NCBI RefSeq assembly: GCF_029407905.1
Contig: NC_073633.1
Coordinates: forward strand, 28,162,501 to 28,226,500
DNA from: Bubalus kerabau
Taxonomy: Eukaryota; Chordata; Mammalia; Artiodactyla; Bovidae
DNA length: 64,000 nt
Direction: 5' to 3'
In this document: in pieces, positions 45,489-57,510 of the stretch
Position numbering within the stretch: position 1 is the first letter of the stretch
Layout of the letters: every line of letters starts with the position of its first letter
Program-made: the position numbers and the translations under genes
The notes under the pieces: model-generated
What the model was told of the DNA's origin: nothing
What the model saw: only the letters and a program-made list of their open reading frames with translations
Databases searched by the model: none

Positions 45489-45757
45489 GAGAAGGCAATG
45501 GCACCCCACTCCAGTACTCTTGCTTGGAAAGTCCCATGGGCGGAGGGGCCTGGTGGGCTACAGTCCATGGAGTCGCTAGGAGTCGGACACGACTGAGCGA
45601 CTTCACTTTCACTTTTCACTTTCATGCATTGGAGAAGGAAATGGCAACCCACTCCAGTGTTCTTGCCTGGAGAATCCCAGGGATGGGGGAGCCTGGTGGG
45701 CTGCCGTCTATGGGGTTACACAGAGTTGGACACGACTGAAGTGACTTAGCAGCAGCA
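45489..45757 (+). mobile_element. Bov-A2 dimeric SINE
   Basis: Two monomers beginning GGAGAAGGCAATGGCACCCC and GGAGAAGGAAATGGCAACCC. Ends in CACGACTGAAGTGACTTAGC and (AGC)n. It lies within about 320 bp of the TRDV1 leader and is absent from the paralogue at 60.2 kb. Confidence 0.9.
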
Positions 45758-45814
45758 GGTTAAACAAGTTGACATACATTTGGTATTTATTCAGTAAAAT
45801 AATTTTGTCATCCT

Positions 45815-47008
45815 GATGTTCAAGCTGGTTTAGAAAAGGCAGAGGAACCAGAGATCAAATTGCCAACATCCGCTGGATCATGGAAAAAGCAAGAGAGTTC
45901 CAGAAAAACATCTATTTCTGCTTTATTGAATATGCCAAAGCCTTTGACTGTGTGGATCACACGAAACTGTGGAAAATTCTGAAAGAGATAGGAATACCAG
46001 ACCACCTGATCTGCCTCTTGAGAAATTTGTATGCAGGTCAGGAAGCAACAGCTAGAACTGGACATGGAACAACGGACTGGTTCCAAATAGGAAAAGGAGT
46101 ACGTCAAGGCTGTATATTGTCACCCTGTTTATTTAACTTACAAGCAGAGTATATCATGAGAAATGCTGGACTGGAAGAAACACAAGCTGGAATCAAGATT
46201 GCCGGGAGAAATATCAATAACCTCACATATGCAGATGATACCACCCTTATGGCAGAAAGTGAAGAGGAACTCAAAAGCCTCTTGATGAAAGTGAAAGTGG
46301 AGAGTGAAAAAGTTGGCTTAAAGCTCAACATTCAGAAAACGAAGATCATGGCATCCGGTTCCATCACTTCATGGGAAATAGATGGAGAAATGGTGGAAAC
46401 AGTGTCAGACTTTATTTTTCTGGGCTCCAAAATCACTGCAGATGGTGACTGCAGCCGTGAAATTAAAAGACACTTACTCCTTGGAAGGAAAGTTATGACC
46501 AACCTAGATAGCATATTCAAAAGCAGAGACATTACTTTGCCAACAAAGGTCTGTCTAGTCAAGGCTATGGTTTTTCCTGTGGTCATGTATGGATGTGAGA
46601 GTTGGACTGTGAAGAAGGCTGAGCGCCGAAGAATTGGTGCTTTTGAACTGTGTTGTTGGAGAAGACTCTTGAGAGTCCCTTGGACTGCAAGGAGATCCAA
46701 CCAGTCCATTCTGAAGGAGATCAGCCCTGGGATTTCTTTGGAAGGAATGATGCTAAAGCTGAAACTCCAGTAGTTTGGCCACCTCATGCGAAGAGTTGAC
46801 TCATTGGAAAAGACTCTGATGCTGGGAGGGATTGGGGGCAAGAGGAGAAGGGGACGACAGAGAATGAGATGGCTGGATGGCATCACTGACTCGATGGACG
46901 TGAGTCTGAGTGAACTCCAGGAGTTGGTGATGGACAGGGAGGCCTGGCGTGCTGCGATTCATGGGGTCGCAAAGAGTCGGAAACGACTGAGCGACTGATC
47001 TGATCTGT
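45815..47008 (+). mobile_element. BovB LINE, young copy with long RT frame
   Basis: Inserted between TTTTGTCATCCT and TTTAAGATATAATTT, which are adjacent at 63.33 kb. An open frame of 297 codons (45880-46773) runs from the RT palm (FCFIEYAKAFDCVDHTKLWK) through TYADDTTLMAESEEELK to RVPWTARRSNQSILK. A second frame (46786-46998) gives the C-terminal part up to VAKSRKRLSD; a TAG separates them. The endonuclease and start of RT are missing, so it is not autonomous. It ends in CTGATCTGATCTG. Confidence 0.9.
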
Positions 47009-48436
47009 TTAAGATATAATTTAGAATAGCCTCTGAAACTTTCTTGTAATCTACTGATTGGTCATTCATTTAGCCTATACTTACCATTCTCCATCCAGAA
47101 TCTAGTGACTGTTTTAAAACTTTCACAGATCTTAGGCCTTCTGAGTGAAAAGCAATCATAACCAAAGTAATTAATGTCATCATTTTTTTTTTTACTGAAT
47201 TCCAGGACTTAGATTTTTCAATAAATAAAACTACTTCAACATGAAGTGATTTAAAAACAAAAGTTCATCTGAATTTCAGAGTCTATTTGATGGTTTATGT
47301 TTAAATGAAATTATAACTGGAATAAAATATTATTCTTTTGAAATCTGATACTGAGTCTTATGTATTAAACTTTGAGGGAAATCAGGCTATTCAATCCTGT
47401 TGCCTCTAAATGTAGAATTGTACTTATTAGATCATGTGTACTAGAATCATCCAAATGTCACATTTTCTATCTCATTGGTTCAGAGTATTCAGTCTAACTT
47501 CTCAGTCACTCATTATTATTTCTCTTTGTAAAATAAAGTTAAGATAAACATGCCAGATCTTTCTCTAATGTACTGCTGTAATGCACTTCTACAAACCTCA
47601 ATATCTACAGACTGCAGACACTTAGTACCTGTCGACACCACAGAAGTTGGTGACTGCAGTTCTGTGCACTGTTTCATGTTCATGTGGAATGTAACTGTCA
47701 ATCTTCCATTTGGTTTCAGTGTTGTAATGGATGAATTAATGTAAAAGAATGAAAGGCAAATAGACAAGTAGAAAAGAAAAATACAGGCAAGGTCTAAAAC
47801 AGTGCCAGTTCATAGAATTTAAGATCAAAATGACTCATGAATGAGTGAAGCGGGGAGGCAAGTTTGTATTTCTCTGAGACATCTACTCTTCCGTCCCTTT
47901 CACTTCTGAGCGCTGGCAGGTAACTAATCCCTGGGCTTGAAATTATTTGTAACTAAGCAGAGGAGATGATGAATGACTGCATCAGCCTGTGAAGCAGCAC
48001 GATGTTATAAAATATAGATATATATTAATATAATAATCACATAAATATTAGTAAATTGACATTGATGACATTTTTATCAAAATACAGACCATAATCTTAT
48101 ACATCAGTTTTTATATGTGCTCTTTGGTTTTGATATAAAGCTCTATGAAGGTTTATCACATATATAGGTTCTTGTACCACCACCAAAATCATGACACATC
48201 TCTCTAAACAAACCTTCTTTCCATACCCTCCCTACCCCTGCAGCTCTTTATAATCCCAGTAACTACTAATATCCTTTTTATCTCTTTATTTTGTCCTTTT
48301 GAGAATGTTGTATAAGTAGAGTCACACCATATATACAATCATAATATCCAATAAGTGTAAACATACATCATGTAGCCTCTGAAATTGATTTTTCTTTCAT
48401 TCAGCATAACATCCTGAGATCCATCCTGGCTATTGT
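47009..48436. other. Duplicated TRDV1 upstream flank
   Basis: Matches 21.1-22.5 kb and 63.33-64.0 kb. No gene seen. Confidence 0.6.
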
Positions 48437-48632
48437 TGTTTAGTTGCTAAGTCATGTTGTACTCTTTTTAGACCCCATGTACTGTAGACTGCCAGGCCCC
48501 TCTGTCCTCAGGGAAGAATACTGGAGGGGGTTGCCATTTCCTTCTCCAGGTATCTTCCTGACCCAGGCATCAAACCTGGGTCTTCTGCATTGCAGGCAGA
48601 TTCTTTACCACTGACCCATCTAGGAATCCCCA
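48437..48632 (-). mobile_element. Bov-tA SINE
   Basis: TTGTTTAGTTGCTAAGTCATG tail, CCACTGACCCATCTAGGAATCC head, inserted into old L1 (the target CCATCTAGGCTATTGC is partly duplicated). Confidence 0.8.
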
Positions 48633-48944
48633 TCTAGGCTATTGCAAGTATCAATAGTCTGTTTCTTTTCATCACTACAGACTCACCAACTTATGATGTT
48701 TTGACTTCAGATTTTTAACTTTACATTGGTAAGAAAGTGATACACATTCAGTAGTAACCATACTTTGAATTTTTAAATTTGATCTTTTCCCATGCTAACA
48801 AGATGTGGTGTAATATTCTCTGGTGATTCTGGGCAGCAGCAGTGAGCTGAGCTCCTGGCCACCCTGAGATCATGACAATAAACAAGCAGCCCACTTACAC
48901 TCATTCTGTACTCACACAATCACTCTGTTTTTCACTTTTAGTGT

Positions 48945-49245
48945 ATGTGTGCCCAGTCACTGCAGTCACGTCTGACTCTTTGCAACCCTATGGACTGAAG
49001 CCCACTGGGCTCCTCTGTCCATGAAATTCTCCAGGCAAGAATACTGGAGTGGCCTGCCGTGTCCTCCTCCAGGGCATCTTCCTGATCCAGGGATTGAACC
49101 CAAGTCTGTTACGTTACCTGCATTGGCAGGCCAGCTCTTTACCATGAGTGCCACCTGGGAAGCCCCACTTTTGGTTGAGTTCAGTTCAGTTCAGTCGCTC
49201 AGTAATGTCTGACTCTTTGCGACCCCATGCAGCACGGCAATTTTA
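48945..49245 (-). mobile_element. Bov-tA SINE plus BovB tail fragment
   Basis: 48945-49166 is a reverse-oriented Bov-tA (GTGTGCCCAGTCACTGCAG to CACCTGGGAAGCCCC). 49178-49245 is a short AGTTCAGTTCAGTCGCTCAG tail. Confidence 0.78.
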
Positions 49246-49391
49246 GTACAGTACTCAAGGAATTGCATGAGATTTTCAACACTTTAGTATAAAATAGACT
49301 TTGTGTTAGACGATTTCTTCCAACTGTACACTAATGTAAATGTTGAGCACCTTTAAGTTAGGCTGGGTTAGGAATACGGACCTTTGTCAAT

Positions 49392-49872
49392 ACATGGTGT
49401 AGGACAAAGGTCTGTCTAGTCAAAGCTATGGTTTCTCCACCAGTCATGTATTGATGTGAGAGTTGGACCATAAAGAAAGCTGAGTGCTGAAGAATTGATG
49501 CTTTTGAACTGTGGTATTGGAGAAGACTCTTGAGAGCCCCTTAGACATCAAGGACATCAAAACACTCAATCCTAAAAGAAATGAACCCTGAATATTTGTT
49601 GGAAGGACTGATGATGAAGCTGAAGTTACAGTACTTTGCCACCTGATGCAAAGAACTGACTCATTGAAAAAGACCCTGATGCTGGGAAAGACTGAAGGCA
49701 GGAGGAGAAAGGGATGACAGAGGATGAGATGGTTGGATGGCATCATCAACTTGATGGACATGAGTTTGAGCAGGCTCAGGGAGTTGGTGATGGACAGGGA
49801 AAATTGGTGTGCTACAGTCCATGATTGCAAAGAGACAGACATGACTGAGCAACTGAACTGAAATGAACTGAA
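49392..49872 (+). mobile_element. BovB 3' fragment
   Basis: Last 480 bp of BovB, ending CTGAACTGAAATGAACTG. It replaces about 0.8 kb of L1 present at 22.92-23.74 kb in the paralogous block. Confidence 0.82.
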
Positions 49873-50680
49873 CTGATGGTCCATTTTGAGACTGTGCCCA
49901 AATTTTTGTATAAGATGTGATATTTAGGCCAAGTTTCAATTATTTCCCAAGAATATTCAGTTGTCCCAACCTCATTTGCTCATGAGACTATGTCACCTCC
50001 ATTGAGTTGTCTTTGCATTTTTTCAAAATATAAGTTTTCCCAACCTGTGTAGATCTACCTCTATACACTTACGAAGTGACATAAACGTAATGATATTCAT
50101 TCATTACCCTTAAAACATTATAGAACCTGCAGAATAGTTGTCTTTTTTATTAATATTTATAATTTGTGTTTTTTCTTTTTTCTGTGGACAATTCTACCTA
50201 GGAATATATCAATTTTATTAATCTTTTTAACAAAGTTGACTTTGTATTTCATGGTTATCTCCATAGCATTCTTTGTATTTCACCAATCCAACATTTTATT
50301 ATTTACTTCTTTCAGTTGGTGATGAATTTAATTTGCTTTTCCATCATCTTTTGCTGCAAGTCTTGATAATAGTTTTTCAACTTTTTTTCTTTAGTGATAT
50401 AAGTATTTAAAAAGATAAATTTCCTTCTATGTATTATTTTAGCTGCACCTCATACATGTTTATATCATGTGCTCTCACAATATTTACTTTCAAAATATTT
50501 TCTAAAGTCATTGTAATTGTTTCTTTACCCCATGGTTATTTTTAAGTTAGTACATACATTCCAAATGTTTGGAAGTTTTTAGAGACATATTTTAACAACT
50601 GATTTTCTGTATCAATTCCATTTTGATGAAAGAATAAATTCTGTATAATTTCAGTTTTCTTAAATATATTAAGACTTTTT

Positions 50681-51426
50681 TAAGTCTTCATCTTTATTTA
50701 TTTTTTTTTTTAATTTAATTTTATTTTTTAACTTTACAATATTGTATTGGTTTTGCCATATATCGAAATGAATCTGCCACAGGTATACATGTGTTCCCCA
50801 TCCTGAACCCTCCTCCCTCCTCCCTCCCCATACCATCCCTCTGGGTCGTCCCAGTGCACCAGCCCCAAGCATCCAGTTTCGTGCATCGAACCTGGACTGG
50901 CGACTCGTTTCATATATGATATTATACATATTTCAATGCCATTCTCCCAAATCATCCCACCCTCTCGCTCTCCCACAGAGTCCAAAAGACTGTTCTATAC
51001 ATCAATGTCTCTTTTGCTGTCTTGTATACAGGGTTATTGTTACCATCTTTCTAAATTCCATATATATGCATTAGTATACTGTATTGGTGTTTTTCTTTCT
51101 GGCTTACTTCACTCTGTATAATAGGCTCCACTTTCATCCACCTCATTAGAACTGATTCAAATGTATTCTTTTTAATGGCTGAGTAATACTCCATTGTGTA
51201 TATGTACCACAGCTTTCTTATCCATTCATCTGCTGATGGACATCTAGGTTGCTTCCATGTCCTGGCTATTATAAACTGTGCTGCGATGAACATTGGGGTA
51301 CACGTGTCTCTTTCAATTCTGGTTTCCTCAGTGTGTATGCCCAGCAGTGGGATTGCTGGATCATAAGGCAGTTCTGTTTCCAGTTTTTTAAGGAATCTCC
51401 ACACTGTTCTCCATAGTGGCTGTACT
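50681..51426 (-). mobile_element. 5'-truncated L1_BT-type LINE next to TRAV23-like RSS
   Basis: Minus-oriented. Poly(A) appears as the T-rich run at 50685-50730, the 3' UTR extends to about 51050, and ORF2 C-terminal coding occupies 51051-51420 (RTVWRFLKKLE, LGIHTEETRIERDTCTPMFI, YYSAIKKN). It is flanked by AGACTTTTT at 50672-50680 and 51427-51435. The empty site is seen at about 24630. Confidence 0.9.
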
Positions 51427-51502
51427 AGACTTTTTATGCACAAACAAATTGTGTGTGTGTGTTTCATCTGCACAGCAGGGTGTGTCTGGAGCCTTGACTG
51501 CA

Positions 51503-51541
51503 GGTTTGGGTACAGGCTGCAGGTGCCTGGGGAGCACTGTG
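51503..51541 (-). promoter_or_regulatory. 23-bp-spacer recombination signal of TRAV23-like gene
   Basis: Heptamer CACAGTG at 51535-51541, 23-bp spacer, nonamer ACCCAAACC at 51503-51511. Confidence 0.9.
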
Positions 51542-52047
51542 CACTTGCTGCACAGAAGTAGGTGGCTGAGTCTCCAGGCTGGGAAGTTGAGATGTGCAAT
51601 GAGAGCTGTTTGGCACTCTTATTCAGAAAAACTGTGAGTCTTCCATCCTTCATTTCATTCTCAACTGAACGTATGGCTATCAAGAGTGCAGGGCCTTTAC
51701 CAGGATATTGTCGGTACCACGGGAAGTAGTTAAATAAACTGTTCTCATAACTACAGTTCAGAATGGAAATCTCTCCTTCCTGGACTGTCAAAGATTGAGG
51801 GCTCTGTTTCACCTGCTGTTGGTCACTTGTTTCCTTCTGTTGTCCATTCACCCCTGCTTAAAGAGATAAAAGCCATTAATTCCATAAAATATATTTCTTT
51901 TTCCAAGTTTCTATGTGCATAAACTTGTTTGTAATCCAATTGTCTCAGTCCCCCTAATTAATGAAATATCTTAGGTTTTCTCCTCCACAACTTACAGACT
52001 AGCTGAAGCGACAGAATCAAAAATGATGCTCCCAGTATCTTGTCCAT
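51542..52047 (-). CDS. TRAV23: T-cell receptor alpha/delta variable segment, TRAV23-like, intact
   Basis: L-PART1 51996-52047 reads MDKILGASFLILSLQLV with donor GTAAGT. The V-exon 51542-51853 follows AG at 51855-51854 and reads NGQQKETSDQQQVKQSPQSL, then ISILNCSYENSLFNYFPWYR, GKGPALLIAIRS, FLNKSAKQLSLHI and PGDSATYFCAAS. DQQQVKQSPQSL and NYFPWYRQ match TRAV23 (in human, also called DV6 because it can join delta segments). No stop or frameshift. Both Cys and the Trp are present and the RSS is canonical. It encodes the V domain of a TCR alpha (possibly delta) chain. An L1 lies 68 bp beyond the nonamer. The damaged paralogue is at 24676-25160. Confidence 0.92.
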
Positions 52048-52554
52048 TGTTCCTGGCACCAGTGCTCAGTGGCAACTCAAGTTCCTCTTTTGCTCTTCTC
52101 AGCCAGCTGGAACTCTGACTTGACGTTCACACGTGCTTTTATTCTTTCAGTGGGCCTCACCCTCTCACAGTTGCTTTCACTTAAACCTCTCTCTCTCAAA
52201 AGTACTAGTTCTCATTTGGTGCTAATTTAGAATCACCAAAAATCAAATTAATTGGGAATCAGAAATGTGCTCCCCCAACTTAAATGGATAAAGAGCATGT
52301 TAGAATTTCTCCCACACTATCCCCATCTTTCTTTCCTTACACCTCCTAGAAGTTTAAAAATCATATATCAGGACAACTTGATGTGTTAATAGGGAATAAT
52401 GTTATATTACAATGGGGAAGAGAGGGACTCCCAAGAAGTCACAAGATTAGTATGTAGGGGGCATTTCTTTCTCTCTCTACTTTTTTTTTTTTTTTTTGCA
52501 AACTTAAAGTCTATTGAGAGTACACAAGGGACAAAATATATCATAACTAGCTAA
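52048..52554. other. Upstream flank of TRAV23-like gene
   Basis: Expected promoter region. A poly(T) run is at 52481-52498. No repeat recognised before the SINE. Confidence 0.5.
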
Positions 52555-52757
52555 GCTTCCATGGTGGCTCAGACGGTAAAGAATCTGCCTGCCAAGCAGG
52601 AGACCCAGGTTTGTTCCCTAGGTCAGGAAGATCCCCTGGAGAAAGAAATGGCAATCCACCCCAGTATTCTTGCCTGGAGAATCCCACGGACAGAGGGAGC
52701 CTGGCAGGGTCCCAATGTCAGAAACTACTGAGTAACTAACACTTTCACTTTCACAAG
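52555..52757 (+). mobile_element. Bov-tA SINE
   Basis: GCTTCCATGGTGGCTCAGAC head, GAATCTGCCTGCCAAGCAGG, and tail ACTACTGAGTAACTAAC. Confidence 0.85.
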
Positions 52758-54479
52758 CTAAGCTTATGCATTAGAACAAAAAGAATATATGGTCTTTTTG
52801 TCTTGGTGGAACTTAAATTTTAACACCATTGTTCAGATGTTTCCACACTATACATGACCTTAAGAAGTAGGGAAAAAAATATAATTAAATCAGTTTCAAT
52901 TTATATTTCTTCTAAAATATAAATCAGGCAAATAAAATATTTCCAAGAATAGGTATGGAGAAAATAAATTGAGAAGCACTGGAATAATCTATTGTGGAGG
53001 CTCTTTGACCTCCAAAGGATAAAACTGACAAGAAAAATTTTGCAGAATTCAGAAGATATGGGACCATGATCATTCAGTAATGTAACATTTTGGGTAGTTC
53101 TCATCCTGAGTTACACCTTAACCTCACAGGTAAAATACAAAACTGTGAAGAATCAGTTTGGCTTTTGAGGTCCACACATCAGGGTATAGAGACAGAAATT
53201 AAGGAGTGCCTCCTCCAGCACAGCCAGTGAGAAAGATCTGAAACTCGGGCAAGCGCCTAATGAAAAGACAGACACATTTAATTTGGTAAATGGGGAGTCA
53301 GGGGGCCCTCCCACTCTCCATGGCAGGAAGACAAAATGGCTCCTTTCAGCCCACACTTTTATTGGCAGAAGACACATGAGATCATTAGGGAATAGTTATA
53401 CTGGAGAGTTTGATTAGCACACCATAAAGAGGGAGTAAAGTTAAGGCTGTGCTGTTGATCAGGAACATCTTGTTTTGTTTCCATGGGGACGGAAGCAGGT
53501 GTAGGCAGTGAAGCGGAGCAGAGAGCAAGTCCACCCAAGAATGTCCCTTCGGCATGCTTACTAGGACAATCACAAGGGCACAGTTTGCCACACCCTCCAG
53601 TCATGGGGTAGGTTCTGGTCTCTGCTCCTCCAGGCTGCAACAAAGGAGCTCATATTTTTGAAGCACAGAGAAGAGTTTCCGATCTCTGCATTAATGTGAT
53701 CTCAGATACTATCAAAGAAAAACATCTTCACGGTTCAACAGAAAAGAATGATAACCATTCCCACCACTCAATCTAATCCCATCTACTCGAGCTCTCTAAG
53801 GGGATATTTTATTGTTTGCTAAATTTTGGTGTGTTTTCTTTTTTATTCAATTTTTTTGTTAACAAATGTCTTCAGTATATATTTAGTAGTGATACTAAGT
53901 GCCTACTAAATGGTCATACTTGGGTCTCATATAAGAAAGAGACAGAAATAACAATCTTCAGTCAACCTACTCCCAATACTCAAGTACATTCAGATAAAAG
54001 CTACTAAATAGAAATGTGTTTCTATATGATGCACCCAAGAAAATGATAATGGACTTGCTTCTGGGCTCAGTCAGAGAATAGTTCTGATGGAGGAGCTGCT
54101 TGAACTGGAATTTACACCACCTCTAGATTTAGTAAAGAATGGGGTAAGGGAATTCTGGCACTGATTAACTCAGTATGATTGCAGTTTGGGATGTATCTGG
54201 GTGAAAACATTATAAATTTATATTAGAGAAACTAATGTGGCCTTAATCTTAAAGGACAACATATATTATTTACAGAGATATTAACTTTCAAAGTCATACT
54301 TTTCAAACTGTTGGACAAATATACACAGATACTATTTAGGAAGATAGATGGATACATACATACATACAAGAATGATAGATGTAAATTGAAGCAAAGTTGG
54401 AGATAAACATTTGATAGATATTTAAAGGATCCTTTCTGGCTCCTTGAAGAATCTGTGTATGAGACAAAAATTAATCTTC
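52758..54479. other. Intergenic DNA, possible LTR-like segment
   Basis: No gene recognised. 53150-53640 is GC-richer than its surroundings and has a TTTATT at 53357-53363 that could be a reversed poly(A) signal, so it may be an LTR fragment on the minus strand. I could not name a family or find ends. Confidence 0.3.
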
Positions 54480-55425
54480 TCTGAAGCAGTGTTGCCCCTC
54501 TGTGGCCATACAGAGATATTACTCTGAAGGACTTTATCCAGCTTCTTAAAAAGGGGAAAAGACAAGTTTCTTCAGTAAGTGGTGTTGACCATACTGAACA
54601 CCTACAAGGAAAAGACTAAAACTAGAACATTTTCTCACAACATATACAAATATAAACTCAAAATGGATTAAAGACTGAAATGTAAGACCTGAAACCTTAA
54701 AATTCGTAAAGAAAATATAGACAGTATGTTCACTGACATGTCTCTTTGCAATATTTATTTGTCCAAAGGCAATGGCAACAAAAGGAAAACTAAATAAATG
54801 GGACATAACCAAACTAAAATCTAATGCTCAAGCAAAGAAACCATCAACAAAAGTAAAAGGCAAACTACTAAATGGGAGTAGATATTTACAATGAGGGGTT
54901 AATATCCAAAATGCATAAAGACATCATATACCTCAATATCAAAAACACAATCTGATTGAAGAATGGGCATAGGACCTGAGTAGCCATTTTTCCAAAGAGA
55001 GAGCCAACAGGTACATGAAAAGATACCCAAAGTGTCTAATATTCAGAAAAAGAGCAAATCTATGTCAATATGAGGTGTCACCTCACATCTATCAGTATGG
55101 TTATCATCAAAAGAAAAAAAAAATAACAGGTGTGGTGAGGATGCAGAGGAGAGGAAACCCTAGTGCACTGCTGCTGGGTTGGAAATCGCTGCAGCTACTA
55201 TGGAAAACATTACGGAGATTCCTCTCAAAACACTAAAAAGATAACTACCATATAATCCAGCAATTCCACTCCTGGGTATTTATCCAAGAAAACAAAAACT
55301 CTTCAAAATTTTATCTGCACCCAAATGTGTATAACAGCATTATTTACAATAACCAAGATCCAGAACCAAGCCAAGTGTTCATTCATAGATGAATGGATAG
55401 AGAAAATACTGATCTTTCATCTAAC

Positions 55426-55463
<38 letters not shown>

Positions 55464-55590
55464 ACAATGGAACATTAATCAAATATAAAAAAAGAATGTA
55501 ATCGTGCCAAATGGAACAACATGGATAGACACGGAATGTATTATACTTAGTGAAATAAGTCAGACAGAAAAAGACAAATACTGTTACTGG
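54480..55590 (+). mobile_element. Old L1 ORF2/3' fragment
   Basis: Plus-oriented diverged L1 with TAAACTCAAAATGGATTAAA and ATTCCACTCCTGGGTATTTA, the usual ORF2 end signatures. A (CA)n tract is at 55431-55460. No intact frame. Confidence 0.65.
55431..55460. repeat. (CA)n microsatellite
   Basis: About 15 CA units within the old L1. Confidence 0.9.
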
Positions 55591-55834
55591 TGCTGAGCCT
55601 ATTCAAATGTACACCTCAGTGAGCTGTGAGGTACATAAGCTCAGAGGAGTGAAATGGAGCTTTTATTAAAGGTGACATTTAAAGTTTCTGCAACATCACC
55701 TGGAGGTCAATAACTGGAACAAATCCTTTCTTGAGTATTTCGTGCTCTGTTTCCTCCCTGTTCTTACCAGGGTTGAATTTCCTCCAGTTATAACCTGGTA
55801 AGAGTGTTTTCAGGGTTTCCCATATTAAATTGTT

Positions 55835-55984
55835 GTTGTTGTTGTTGTTCAGTTGCTAAGTTGTATCCAAATCTTTGTGACCTCATGGACTGCAGCATGC
55901 CAGGCTTCCCTGTCCTTCACTATCTCCCAGAATATGCTCAAACTCACGTCTCCTGGTAGCTCAACTGATAAAGAATCCGCCTGA
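55835..55984 (-). mobile_element. Older BovB tail with SINE scrap
   Basis: (TTG)n-initiated BovB 3' end in minus orientation to AAACTCACGTC, then a Bov-tA head fragment CTGGTAGCTCAACTGATAAA. BovB minus sequence resumes at 57405. Confidence 0.7.
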
Positions 55985-57400
55985 AATTTTGGAAAAATTT
56001 GGAAATTTGGAAAACTCAGCAAATTTGGAAAACTCAGCCGTGGCCACAGTACTGGAAAAGGTCAGTTTTCATTCCAATCCCAAAGAAAGGCAATGCCAAA
56101 GAATGCTCAAACTACCACACAATTGCACTCATCTCACACACTAGTAAAGTAATGATCAAAATTCTCCAAGCCAGGCTTCAGCAATACGTGAACCGTGAAC
56201 TTCCTGATGTTCAAGTTGGTTTTAGAAAAGGCAGAGGAATGAGAGATCAAATTGCCAACATCCGCTGGATCATGGAAAAAGCAAGAGAGTTCCAGAAAAA
56301 CATCTATTTCTGCTTTATTGAATATGCCAAAGCCTTTGACTGTGTGAATCACAATAAACTGTGGAAAATTCTGAAAGAGATGGGAATACCAGACCACCTG
56401 ATCTGCCTCTTGAGAAATTTGTATGCATGTCAGGAAGCAACAGTTAGAACTGGACATGGAACAACAGACTGGTTCCAAATAGGAAAAGGAGTACATCAAG
56501 GCTGTATATTGTCACCCTGTTTAACTTCTATGCAGAGTACATTATGAGAAACGCTGGACTGGAAGAAACACAAGCTAGAATCAAGATTGCCAGGAGAAAT
56601 ATAAATAATCTCAGATATGCAGATGACACTGCCCTTATGGCAGAAAGTGAAGAAGAACTAAAAAACCTCTTGATGAAAGTGAAAGTGGAGAGTGAAAAAG
56701 TTGGCTTAAAGCTCAACATTCAGAAAACGAAGATCATGGCATCCGGTTCCATCACTTCATAGGAAATAGATGGGGAAACAGTGGAAACAGTGTCAGACTT
56801 TACTTTTTTGGGCTCCAAAATCACTGCAAATGGTGACTGCAGCCATGAAATTAAAAGACACTTACTCTTTGGAAGGAAAGTTATGACCAACCTAGATAGC
56901 ATATTCAAAAGCAGAGACATTACTTTGCCAACAAAGGTCCATCTAGTCAAGGCTATGGTTTTTCCTGTGGTCATGTATGGATGTGAGAGTTGGACTGTGA
57001 AGAAGGCTGAGCGCCAAAGAATTGATGTCTTTGAACTGTGGTGTTGGAGAAGACTCTTGAGAGTCCCTTGGACTGCAAGGAGATCCAACCAGTCCATTCT
57101 GAAGGAGATCAGCCCTGGGATTTCTTTGGAAGGAATGATGCTAAAGCTGAAACTCCAGTAGTTTGGCCACTTCATGCGAAGAGTTGACTCATTGGAAAAG
57201 ACTCTGATGCTGGGAGGGATTGGGGGCAGGAGGAGAAGGGGATGACAGAGGATGAAATGGCTGAATGGCATCACTGACTTGATGGATGTGAGTCTGGTTG
57301 AGCTCTGGGAGTTGGTGATGGAGAGGGAGGCCTGGCGTGCTGCGATTCATGGGGTCGCAAAGAGTTGGAGATGACTGAGTGACTGAACTGAACTGAATGA
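55985..57400 (+). mobile_element. BovB LINE, young copy nested in older BovB
   Basis: Plus-oriented. 55999-56547 is open for 182 codons (WKRSVFIPIPKKGNAKECSN, FCFIEYAKAFDCVNHNKLWK, GVHQGCILSPCL). A frame change follows, and 56544-56762 carries NNLRYADDTALMAESEEELK. 56781-57161 continues to the C-terminal region. It is very similar to 45815-47008. The 5' edge begins with a threefold repeat of TTTGGAAAAACTCAGC-like words at 55988-56040. Confidence 0.88.
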
Positions 57401-57404
57401 CTTT

Positions 57405-57510
57405 CACTCATGTGTTCATTGAGTCGATGATGCCATCCAACTATATCATCCTCTGTCTCCATCTTCTGCCCTTGATTTTTCCCAGATCAAGATCTTGATT
57501 TTTCCCAGAT
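57405..57510 (-). mobile_element. Older BovB, continuation
   Basis: GTTCATTGAGTCGATGATGCC and following match BovB minus. A 20-bp direct repeat (TCTTGATTTTTCCCAGATCA) lies at 57470-57510. Confidence 0.7.

Larger units (their letters stand above)
48240..50671 (-). mobile_element. Old L1 block with SINE and BovB inserts
   Basis: Colinear with 22.3-24.6 kb. Interrupted at 48437-48632 and 48945-49245 by SINEs and at 49392-49872 by BovB, where about 0.8 kb of the block is missing. Confidence 0.58.

Noticed and set aside
45880..46773. 297-codon plus-strand frame as a host gene
   Set aside because: It is the BovB reverse transcriptase with FCFIEYAKAFDCV and YADD motifs, bounded by retroelement ends.
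51051..51851. A 266-codon minus-strand frame joining the TRAV23-like V domain to an L1 ORF2 C-terminus
   Set aside because: The frame runs through the RSS and flank into the inserted L1 by chance. The V-exon normally ends at the heptamer and there is no sign of a fused transcript.
53359..53643. 94-codon minus-strand frame in the GC-richer segment
   Set aside because: No recognisable domain, no splice context and overlapping open frames on the same strand, so there is nothing beyond composition to support a gene.
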